From Globodera rostochiensis (taxonomy: Eukaryota; Nematoda; Chromadorea; Rhabditida; Heteroderidae): a stretch of DNA of 64,000 nucleotides. The stretch spans positions 3,312,295 through 3,376,294 of the forward strand of contig JAEVLN010000002.1 in the NCBI GenBank assembly GCA_018350325.1. The letters are read 5' to 3'. Below, one piece after another: positions 13,151 through 22,906 of this stretch (position 1 is the stretch's first letter; each line of letters starts with the position of its first letter). The notes below the pieces were generated by a model, which had not been told where the DNA came from, did no database searches, and was given only the letters and a program-made list of their open reading frames with translations. The translations under genes and the position numbers were made by a program.

Positions 13151-13854
13151 AAGGAGGCCGCCGGACGCAAATCATCGCCCTTATCGCTTGTGGGAGAGAG
13201 AGAGAGTGGCCAATTCGATGGATGTCATCGACTAACGAAGCCATTAATTCAATCATTCATTCATTGGATTGAATGAATGAGTCATAGGGGGGGGGGGGTA
13301 AAATACGAAGCTCTGTGGACGAACATCGGACATCGTCAGACCCCGGCGGCTCCGCCGTCAGCAGCCGCATGGTTTTCGCCCAATGGCCAAGTCTTTTTTG
13401 GGATAATAGGACAAAAAGGGAAATGGCCTCTTTTTGGGGATGGATATTTAATGAATTTGGTTGGCTTTGTTTCTTACACTGACAGGTGACTTTTATAACA
13501 GCAGAAATGGCCTTTAATGTGAAGAATTGACCAATTCCGCCAATTTCCGAGCGTTTGCCTCCGTCGGCGAATGGACTAAATTAAGCCAAAAGGCCGACGA
13601 TAGGCCAAATTGCTTTGGATGAAAGCGAAAATGAGGTGAAAGCAGTGCCATTTAAACAAACGACGACTTTGGGATGGCATTCGCCCGGGGCGATGTCCCA
13701 AGAGATTTCAGAAGGCAATTTGTGGAAGCATTAATTGTTTTGTTCCTTTATTTGTTGTTGAATATTCTCCCTTTTTTGTCAATGCCCAATTTTGGCTTAA
13801 ATTGGAATTGGAAAAGAGAAGCAATCTCTCAAACATTTCAAAAAGTTTGATGAT

Positions 13855-14155
13855 CCGCACCCGCCCGGCACCCGCACCCGCCCGGCACCTGCACCCGCCC
13901 GGCACCCGGACCCGCCGGGCACCCGGACCCGCCCGGCACCCGCACCCGCCCGGCACCCGCACCCGCCCGGCACTGCACCCGCCCGGCACCTGCACCCGCC
14001 CGGCACCTGCACCCGCCCGGCACCTGCACCCGCCGGCACCCGCACCCGCCCGGCACCTGCCCCGCCCGGCACCTGCACCCGCCCGGCACCCGCACCCGCC
14101 CGGCACCTGCACCCGCCCGGCACCCGCACCCGCCCGGCACCCGCACCCGCATTCA
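13855..14155. repeat. C-rich minisatellite, unit about 17 bp
   Basis: Around 17 copies of GGCACCTGCACCCGCCC and close variants (CACCCG versus CACCTG). On the minus strand it begins immediately after the donor of the exon at 14281-14161: the intron reads GTGAGTGAATGCGGGTGCGG and runs straight into the array. Confidence 0.85.
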
Positions 14156-14160
14156 CTCAC

Positions 14161-14281
14161 CGTTCTTTCATTTGGCCGGCCACCGTTCCCTCGCTGCCGC
14201 AAGAGCACATTCCCTTGAAGAGTCCGTCCGTCCACGACAAAACATAATCCATCGAACGCGGCGGCGACGGCAAAGAGTTTA
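14161..14281 (-). CDS. Probable isolated exon, gene unknown
   Basis: The minus-strand segment is bounded by a good acceptor (TTGCCACAG|TAAACTC) and a consensus donor (GAACG|GTGAGT). It encodes about 40 residues including MDYVLSWTDGLFKG and CSCGSEG, with an internal ATG at 14252. It starts and ends in phase 2. It may be a 5' exon of the RapGAP gene or belong to another minus-strand gene. No domain is recognised. Confidence 0.4.
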
Positions 14282-17200
14282 CTGTGGCAAAAACATGTTT
14301 TTACATTTAGATTAAAAAAAATGGGAATAAATAAAGTCGGAAAACAGCTAATTTGGGCATCAAACGAAAGGAAAAAGTGAACGGGCCGGCCCTTTTTATC
14401 TCTTTTTTTTGTTGCTTTTTATCCCCCAAAGATTTCTCTGCTGCCTCAGGGCACCCCCCCCCCCAAATTTCGGCTAATCGTCCAAAATTTCAAATGCCCC
14501 CCCCCATCGATTCCAAAGGTTCCCTCCCCCCCCCCCCCCGTCCCACTCACAAAATCAGCACGCCTTTCCGTCCGTCCGTCGTTCGTCTCGTTGTTTGGAT
14601 GAGTCCCCTCCCTCAAAGAATATTCTCTTTGAAAGTTAACGGAAGCAAAGAATGGACATTCGGCACAAAATTACTTTTAATGAATGCTTTTCATAAATTA
14701 ATTTTGGAAGCGAAATGGCGCGCGAAAGTGAAGGAATATAAATGGGAAAGTGTGGGGGGGGTAGGAAAATGTGAGGATTGAAAGAGGGGGGGGGGGGACG
14801 ATTAGAACCTCTGATAAGGGGGGGGGGGCGAATGAGTAAACAAAGGAAATGAGACGGAAAAAACTAAAAATGAAGAAGAAAATGGTGATCAGGATGATCA
14901 ATCTATAAGCGGAAATGAAAGTGCGGGAGATGGGAGGGGAGGGAGGAAAGGGGGGGGGGAGGTGGGGGGGGGGGGAGAAGTGTTCAACAGCTCATTCAGT
15001 GCATAATCCGATCAAGCAACAGAAAATGACCACAGACATGATCAAAAAAGATGCAACCAGATCAAAAACAAACGGCGGACGGGGGTCACGACGAACTGAT
15101 GATGAGTAAAAGGCGTGTCGGTGTCAGATCGGCGTCAGATTTGAATGATGGTGAGCAAATGAGAGGAATGGACGCAATTCTTTAGGGTGGATGGGCATTC
15201 CATCCCCCCCCCCCCCCCCGGGGGTTCGATCTCCCCCCATTCTGTTGAAATCCCCTGCAGGGTTTTGTGTCCTCGCGTGACTTTGTTCACGATGCCTCCC
15301 GCCATTTTTCCGCTTTTATGTACCCTTCCTGAGAGATGGAAGTGAAGCGAAGACCAAATGGGGGGGGGGGGAATGGTCACCCGACCAATGTGAAAAAATG
15401 GTGTAGCGTTTGGAGGTGAACAAACAATGGACGACGGATAAAGCGGGAGGGGGGAGGGGGGGGGAGGGGGAGGGATTGGGTCGGTCATCCGAATCAGATC
15501 GGATGCTTCGGATTAGGGTCGGTTGGGGCTGGTGGACGGAGGATGAGTGAGATATGTTTTGTATGTTCGCATCGAATCACAACACTAAAGTAGATAAAAC
15601 AGGTGAATGGGTCTTTGACCGGCCCGTCGTCGTCCATAACCTCTTCTCATCCTCCGTAATTCCCTCATCCTCCCATCCATTCCATCCCATCCAAGCAGCA
15701 CATCCCCCCCCCCCCGACCCGTCGTCCATCGTCCCAATTTGGCTGTTGTGGTTGTGTTGCTGTTGTCGTCGTGTCGATTGTTCTTCAATGAACAAATAGC
15801 TAATTAGCAATTTGCGTCGTCTGTAAGTGGTTGTCGTCGTCGTCGTCGTCGGGGAGGGGGGGCTGTACATAGGTAACAACGTTTTGCTGTATAAAGTGTC
15901 GATGGGTGGGTGCATGAGGGGGGGGCGGGGGTAAAGGTGTAAGTTGGGGGGGGGGGGATTGAATGACTCGGCCATTGCCCCCAAAGGTATGATTTGATGG
16001 ATGGTGGGTGATCACTACTCATTAGTCCGTGGATGAAAGCAATTGGACAGAGATTGAGGACGCACCTTCGGTGAATGGATGTGGGAAGTGACACTCTTCC
16101 GCCATATCGTCCGTCATGCATGACGCCGTCCATTTCCGCCACCCCCCAACTCCGTCCGTCCGTCCTCCGTTCTTCCGATGCGTTTCATCCCTTCCCTTAC
16201 ACCCCCAGACCACAATAATAACAACAAAAACTGTAGTCAGTCACTCAATGTTCCAACCGATCATCCCCCCCCATCCATTCTCCGATCATCTTCCCCTGCC
16301 CCCTCCCCCCTCCCCCTACTTCCTCTATTTGGATGCGTGCAAAAATTGTTTAGTGAGAAGGGGACGAAGAACATCAAACCGGTTGGGGGGGGGGGCTTTT
16401 TGGAAAGAACGAAAGCGGGGGGGGGCCGGGGGGGGGGGGAGGAATGGAACTGGGAATAGGGAGGGTATCAAGGTGTATGGAACGGATGGAAAAGACGAGA
16501 AGAATTGAGGAAAATATTGAAGAGAAAAGAGTGAAGCTGTGTGCAATTTATTTGGGGGGTAGGAAGGGTAAAGGAGGGGAAATGGAAGAATGGAGGGGAG
16601 GGGGAGGACACATCATCTCTGATGATCGGAAAAGTGTTGATCGGATTGGGGTGAGTGGAGAGAAAAAATGCAAGAGAAGAAGCACGTCAAATGGTGGGGG
16701 GTGGGGGGATTCGATCATCTTCGATGGATGGAAAGAGGCGATTGCGCGTTAATCGGATGACAAAAAGGGATTCAGGTGGAGGGGGGGAGGGGGGGGGGAG
16801 GGGGGGCGGGATGGAAGAAGGAAAAATGGAGCACTTTTGTTGAAGGGGGGGGGGGGGGGAGACTTCATCATCGGCGTCTTCATCAGCATCATCTCCCCGT
16901 CCCCAGTAGCTCCCCTCCCCATCCCCGGTGAATTCCCCCCCCCCCACCCCCCCCCCCCGTGATCACCCGTCCATTCCCCCCCCCCACACATTCTCTCAGT
17001 CCATCGATCACTCTCATTCCTCACACTGTTGCCCAAATATTAATGAAAAGGTGAAAAAATGGATGCGGAGGTGGAGGGAGGGAGTTGGGTGGCAGGATAA
17101 AGGGAGAACAAATCGAAATGTCCTCTCATTTCCTCCCCCTTCCGCCGATTGAGAAGGCAATCGTCGAAAAGTCAATCGGCCAAAGCCAACCGACCACCGC

Positions 17201-17960
17201 CGATGAGTCTCTCCCCCCTCGAGAATGGTCCCGTCCATCGACGGGACAACAATCAGCGCCTTTGCGTTGCCCGGATTAAATTCGTTGAGTGATGGGGGGG
17301 GGGGGATGAGGAAAATGTGGGGGAGGGGGGGGGGGAGTGGGATGGGGGGGAGGGGAGGGGGAAAAGTGAGGGAAGGGGGGGGGGGATGTGGGAGATGGGA
17401 AGGGGGGGGGGGGAGAAATCATTCAATTCCCCCCATTATCGTTATTTGGAAGAGGGTGAGAAAAGCATGTCCATCCTTCTGAATGAGTCCCCCCTAAATT
17501 TTATCCCTGGCATTCAGCCAAAACCCATAACCAATATGGAAGAAAGGAGGAAGATGGACGAAAAATGGGGGAAATAAAATGAGCGAAGGATGAGTTAAAT
17601 CGGTGGGGGGAGGGAATTGAAATCAACGGACAAATACAAACAATTGGGACGACCGCGACGATAAGAGTGGTGGAGGGGGGGGGGGGGGAGGGGGGGGCAA
17701 TTTGGATTGGCGATGTGAGGTGAAATGCGACGAAGTGAAAAGTACGACTATACAACGATGCAACGATGGGCGGGAAGAGGCGATTTGGGGAGGGAGAAGC
17801 ATTTGGAAATGATGGGGGGGGGGGAGGGGGGAGGGATGAGTGATCGGATGTTGGGGGGGGGCGGTGGCGGGATGCTCGAGGGGGTGGGAAGAGAGGCGAA
17901 TTCCCATCTCATCTGCTCATATCAAATCGGAAGAGCTCTTGTCCGCACACCTCTGTGCGA
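14282..17960. other. No gene recognised; simple-sequence-rich
   Basis: About 3.7 kb with scattered G-runs (14750-14975, 15360-15475, 15935-15955, 16380-16440, 16780-16860, 17290-17420, 17670-17695) and C-runs (14450-14540, 16930-16990). Open frames are short and low complexity on both strands. It may be intron of the RapGAP gene or 5' flank of the 18.4-kb gene. Confidence 0.5.
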
Positions 17961-17964
17961 CGTC

Positions 17965-18380
17965 GNCCCCCCCTTACCCCCCCTTAGCCTTCCGTCCAAA
18001 CCCCCCCCCCCTTAGCCTTCCGTCAAACCCCCCCCCCCTAGCCTTCCGTCCAAACCCCCCCCCCCTTACCCCCCCCTTAGCCTTCCGTCCAAACCCCCCC
18101 CTTACCCCCCCCCCCCTTAGCCTTCCGTCCAAACCCCCCCCCTTACCCCCCCCCCCTAGCCTTCCGTCCAAACCCCCCCCTTACCCCCCCCCTTAGCCTT
18201 CCGTCCAAACCCCCCCCTTACCCCCCCCCTTAGCCTTCCGTCCAAACCCCCCCCCCTTTACCCCCCCCCTTAGCTTCCGTCCAAACCCCCCCCCCCCCTT
18301 AGCCTTCCGTCCAACCCCCCCCCCCTTACCCCCCCCCTTAGCCTTCCGTCCAAACCCCCCCCCCTTACCCCCCCCCTTAG
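17965..18380. repeat. C-rich minisatellite ending at the 18.4-kb exon
   Basis: About ten copies of a unit of the form CCTTAGCCTTCCGTCCAAAC followed by C-runs separated by TTA. The last copy ends in CCCCCCTTAG and runs into CCTTCGTCATGG, the start of the 18.4-kb gene. Every unit therefore repeats a pyrimidine tract plus TTAG, the shape of a 3' splice site. An ambiguous base (N) at 17966 and the C-runs suggest uncertain copy number. Confidence 0.85.
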
Positions 18381-18388
18381 CCTTCGTC

Positions 18389-18783
18389 ATGGCGCCAGAG
18401 GCCAAACTGGCCACTGAAAGACGCACTTACGCTGGGTACAATTACGTGGCGGGCGAGGTGGGTGGATTGTGATCGGCTATCAGACAGATCAATTTCAAAT
18501 AAGGAAGTTGATCGGGCTTTTGAAAAAATGGATGTTTGATCATCCCGCTCTTTCAGCACAGCTTCAACCTGTCCACAAAGCCTTGGTCTCAGTCCAACTA
18601 CCGCTTCTTGCGCGTCTCCCATATTTCATCGTCAGTTTCTTACCATTCTCCCCACAATCCTCGCCCACTACCAGGACCCCCCGGTACTTCCACGGCCAAA
18701 TCAGCAACGTCAGACATTACAACAGCTACCGACCGCCCGCCTTCACGCCCCGCTTGTCCACCTATTGGAAAAGCTATTTCTGA
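18389..18783 (+). CDS. Small conserved-looking protein, unrecognised
   Basis: Exon 1 (ATG 18389 to 18457) ends in phase 0 at GAG|GTGGGT. Exon 2 starts at 18557 after CTCTTTCAG and encodes HSFNLSTKPWSQSNYRFLR. A final segment encodes YFHGQISNVRHYNSYRPP then AFTPRLSTYWKSYF and stops at 18781. Going from exon 2 to the last segment with the GTCTCC donor and the CCAG acceptor at about 18675 shifts the frame by one. Either a non-canonical donor is used, or the six-C run just after that acceptor is one base too long. Upstream of the ATG the frame is open into the C-rich array, so a 5' exon may exist. The aromatic/Arg-rich C-terminus looks constrained, but I do not recognise the family. Confidence 0.5.
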
Positions 18784-19123
18784 CCAAATGCCGCTCAGAA
18801 TGGCATTTCGTCCGCCGCTATTCCTCTCCCCGTTGTCACCATTTTTCAGCTCATTTCCCTCTCGGTTTAGCCCATTTCAACCTTTCATCATTATGTGCAT
18901 AGAAAATGGAGCAAAAATGTCATTTTCTTTCGATTTATTTCGAATAATTCGAGCAACGTCAAAAGTTTCGAGTAGAAAAGTCAACACGACGTCAAATTGC
19001 GTCAAAAGCCAACAGCGTCATACAACAATATTTGCTTCTGATTTTGTTGTGTGCTGCTGCAGCAATTTCTGGCGATGGGTGGCACAGTCTTTTCGCCTCC
19101 GTTCGGCCGACGGGCCGTCGCCG

Positions 19124-21590
19124 TCAATGCCTAGCGGCAATTGCCTTTTGTCCTTCCCTTGCAATGATTCCCCGGAGGTCCATTGCAAATTGTCCGTTGA
19201 CAGCGTGCCGAAATGCATTGAGCGATCGCCCGATTGATTCCGTCGTTGGATGTGCGGCGGACGGCGGGGCGGTTGGAACGAATGGGCGGAGAGACGGACG
19301 GCAGTCGGTCCGATGCTGCGAGACTGAATATTGGGACTGAAATCGAAAAAGATTGAGTCCGGAGGGATTTTCCGGGAAGCCGGCAGGACCTTCCGGGATA
19401 ATCGATTCGGAGTGGGATAATCCCCGCCCGTCCGGGTGAGTCCGACCCTCCGAATTACCTTTGTTTTGTCAACCAAAAGGCCGTTTAGTCGTACGTTCTG
19501 TTCCCTCAATTCTGCCAATTTGGCCTCCTGCAAAATGTTCAAATATTTGACTATTTTCTCAAATTTACATAATCTGCCATCTGCGCTCTGTGCACATTCG
19601 TTGTTCGCTCCAACAATTGTGCCAGTCGGGCACTTCGCCCCACCGCCAACGCCAATTCACGTCGTAAATCGGCGCCAATTCGCCGTTCGGCAGACAAATC
19701 CCTTCGCAACTGATCGATGTCTGCCTGTGCTCGCGGCGTCTCTACGAAAAGACGACGCTCCAATTCTGATCAGACAGTCAAATCGTTATTATTCAGTTGA
19801 TCGGAGGAAGGATTCGGAAAATCCGATGGTTTTGGCCAATGAAATTCGTGAACAAAACAAGATAAGATATGGAATGTATTATTATTACTAAGGCGAGGAT
19901 TTTTAGTTATTTAACTAAAGTGGTCGCCAAAAGTAAAGCGATAAAAAATTTTTTTGTTTAACGCGCTATAACAAACTTAAGAAGCATTGTGAGACAAAGT
20001 GTTCAGGGGCTTTTTTGTAGCATTTTTTATGGGCTTTAAAATGATGTAGAGCAATAATGTCAGACACATCACGTCAAAACATTGTTTGACCCTATGTCCA
20101 ATTGCACCATTTACTGCGTCAAAAGTAAAGCGACAAAATTTAAAAAACAAAAAATCAATTTTTTGTGTGGCCAAGAATCCAAACAAAAATTCATGCATGC
20201 ATAACTTTTGATACTGATCAAAAAAGCTAATTGGACCAAGCTATTACAACACCTCCTTCATGGAGACCCGAAGACCCCGAAATACACTGAAAATCGGGCT
20301 AAATTTACGGAAAAAATTTCCGAGGGCTTGAAAAATTTTCAGATAAAAATCAATTAGAGGGATGAATAGCCCACGCAATTCTCTACACAATCCAAAAAAT
20401 CGCTAAGCTCTAACTCATTTCTCCGATGAGCGGGGGCGTCATGCACAACCTTACATGGGCACCGTGAGTAGGGGGTACTGTAGGGGCGGTAATTGTTGAA
20501 GTAAAATCGTTATTTTTGCTTGAAATGGCCGCTTTTATTTACTTAAATATTGAAAACGTCTTAAAAATTTATTTAATGATTTTTGGACATTAATTATTTC
20601 TCTGAATCGAAAATTATGTCGTTTTAACGTCACTATTCGTAACTAAAAAAACTATTTCGGGGTTTTCGTCACTAAAATAATGACGAAACTATTTTAGCAA
20701 AAAATGGCTTTTCGTCACTATTTTCGCCACTACTTGGGCGTTTTTTTCAAAAAATTTCATTAAAAAATGAAAAAAAATCCGAATTTTTGAAAAATTTTCA
20801 TAAAAAATATAATAAAATTCGTATTTTTTCTTGATAGGATTTTGTGTTTTTTAGGCGACCTAAAAGTAGCACCCTACTGATTGCTAATTTTACCACGTAA
20901 AAAAAACAAGTTTTTAAGCTATTATTGTAACACATTTTTTCATCACTATTTTCGCTCATGAACCCGGATTTTGGCCACTATTTTGGCACTTTTTCGCCAC
21001 TATTTAGTTAACTATTTAGAGCTTTTTCTTAACTAAATATCCTCGCTCTAATTATTACCAATTCCAATTGCTGGTAAGTAATTTGTTGGCATTCAGAGGG
21101 CGAGCTTTTCGACTCGTTCCCCCTCCCCCCTCATTCATTCCGCATCCGGTCCGAAGGTCGAAAGTGTTGTAACTTTCTACAACCTAAACCCATTAGGTCG
21201 AACATAATACCAAATGAAAGCTTGCGATGAGTTAGAGTTATCATTAAGTTAAAGCTAAGTGATTGGACAATGCTTAAAAAAGTTATGGCCAAAAAAGTGA
21301 AAAACTCAAAAATGGCCATTTTTGGGGGTTTTCTGGCCATAACTTTTTCATAACTATCAGATCGCTTAGTTTTTGCTTATTAATTGCTTCTCCTCACCGA
21401 GAGCTTTCATTTGGTATAATGTTCGACCTAATGGGTTTAGGTTGTAGAAAGTTATAAAGCATTCGGCACTCAAACTCCTTTCGACCTTCGGACCGGTAGC
21501 GCCCATTCATTCACCTCTGTTCGCTGCTTCCATTCTCTCCAGCTCCCTTTGCATTTTACACACCAATCGCTCGTCATTGTTCTTTTCCAT
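19124..21590 (-). CDS. Coiled-coil protein of about 184 aa
   Basis: Four exons with consistent phases: 21590-21515 (ATG start), 19765-19569, 19527-19459 and 19336-19124 (TGA). Residues 1-115 are strongly heptad-like (KMQRELERMEAANRELERR, DIDQLRRDLSAERR, KLAELREQNVRLNGLL). The C-terminal 70 residues are Ser/Arg/Pro-rich then end in REGQKAIAARH. No domain or signal peptide is seen. The first intron is 1.75 kb and holds two repeat elements (hAT-like at 19889 and fold-back at 21146), while the other introns are 41-122 bp. It converges on the 18.4-kb plus-strand gene. The partner and cellular role are unknown. Confidence 0.75.
19889..21050. mobile_element. hAT-like non-autonomous DNA transposon
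   Basis: The 1162-bp element is flanked by perfect 8-bp direct repeats ATTATTAC (19881-19888 and 21051-21058). Ends are TAAGGCGAGGATTTTTAGTTA and, inverted, TAGAGCGAGGATATTTAGTTA. The interior is AT-rich with many copies of TCACTATTTTCGCC-like motifs near one end, and no long open frame, so no transposase is encoded. An 8-bp target duplication with TAG-type termini fits the hAT superfamily. It sits in intron 1 of the coiled-coil gene. Confidence 0.85.
21146..21496. mobile_element. Fold-back (MITE-like) element
   Basis: The 351-bp segment begins CCGGTCCGAAGGTCGAAAG and ends with its exact reverse complement. Further inside, the arms pair with interruptions (TTTCTACAACCTAAACCCATTAGGTCGAAC and its complement), so most of it can form one hairpin. 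CATTCATTC occurs just outside both ends and may be a target duplication. No open frame is found. The terminus matches the element at 29700. Confidence 0.8.
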
Positions 21591-22104
21591 TTTTTAACGA
21601 TAGAATATTTTTAACCTAATTTTTGATGAAAATTCAATTTTGGAAATAGTGCACTTTGTCACAAATTCCTTTCGCACACATAGTCTCTTAAATGCGACAC
21701 GTCATTTGACTAATGTGTGAATTGTCGGGACACCATTCACAGGAAATGAATTGAATGGACAAATCGTTCAACTCGGATTGGAAAGATCGTCAAATTTGGG
21801 TTCGTCCTGGACTTCCGACAGCCCCAAAGACAAAATGCGACTTAATATTTTCGGAAAATAAATGGAAAGACAAAAGCACTTTTTACACTTTTTACTTTTT
21901 GTTGTCAATTTATGTGACAAAATCACTCATCGTCAATTAATTGGAAGAGTCACATTTTTCACACTTTTATTTTGGGACGTTAAATGTCTTGAAAAGCCAA
22001 AATGAAAACACTCAAACACAGAGAAATTAAATCAAAATACAATAAATGTAGCAAAGAAATTTTATGAAAAATTGACTGGGAGCGTTAGCGAAAAGGGTTC
22101 AAAA

Positions 22105-22795
22105 AGAACAGGATAGAGAGAGAGGAAAGGGAGGGGGAGGGGGGGGGGGGGGGGAGGGGGGAGAGAGGAAGGGAGGGGGAGGGGGGGGGGGGGGGAGGGG
22201 GGAGAGAGGAAAGGGAGGGGAGGGGGGGGGAGGGGGGAGAGAGGAAAGGGAGGGGAGGGGGGGGGGAGGGGGGAGAGAGGAAAGGGAGGGAGGGGGGAGA
22301 GAGGAAAGGGAGGGGAGGGGAGGGGGGGGGGAGGGGGGAGAGAGGAAGGGAGGGGAGGGGAGGGGGGGGGGAGGGGGGAGAGAGGAAAGGGAGGGGAGGG
22401 GGGGGGGGGGGGAGAGAGGAAAGGGAGGGGAGGGGGGGGGGGAGGGGGGAGAGAGGAAAGGGAGGGAGGGGGGGGAGAGGGGGGAGAGAGGAAAGGGAGG
22501 GGAGGGGGGAGAGAGGAAAGGGAGGGAGGGGGGGGGGGAGGGGGGAGAGAGGAAAGGGAGGGGAGGGGGGAGAGAGGAAAGGGGGGGAGGGGGGGGGGGG
22601 GGAGAGGAGGGGGAGAGGGGGGGGGGAGAGAGGAAAGGGAGGGAGGGGGGGGGGGAAGAGGAGGGGGAGAGGGGGGGGAGAGAGGAAAGGGAGGGGAGGG
22701 GGAGAGAGAGAGAAAAGGGAGGGGAGGGGGGGGGGGGGGGAGGGGGGAGAGAGAGAGGAGGGAGAGGGGGGGGGGGGGAGGGGGGGGGGGGGGGT
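22105..22795. repeat. Polypurine minisatellite, GAGAGAGGAAAGGGAGGGG units
   Basis: About 690 bp of units GAGAGAGGAAAGGGAGGGGA followed by variable G-runs (unit 26-45 bp, more than 15 copies). It lies just 3' of the neuferricin gene. The long Pro/Ser/Leu open frame on the minus strand simply reflects the repeat. Confidence 0.9.
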
Positions 22796-22906
22796 GAATT
22801 GCTCTTTAGAACGGCCTTCGCTCAGTTTGGGATGAAATGGCATAGGAAGAAGGAAGAGAGAGGACCCGGAAGAAAAAGTGGGGGCAGGGAAGGAAAAGAG
22901 GAAGAA

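Noticed and set aside
13708..14235. 175-codon Gly/Ala/Cys/Arg-rich frame over the 17-bp minisatellite
   Set aside because: The peptide repeat mirrors the DNA repeat and starts after a good splice donor, so it is intronic.
19018..19542. 174-codon single-exon reading across the coiled-coil gene's last intron
   Set aside because: It retains an intron with good GT-AG borders; the spliced frame gives a more coherent end and consistent phases.
22085..22843. 252-codon Pro/Leu/Ser open frame on the minus strand
   Set aside because: It is a direct reading of the polypurine minisatellite complement; no start context, splice structure or non-repeat sequence supports it.
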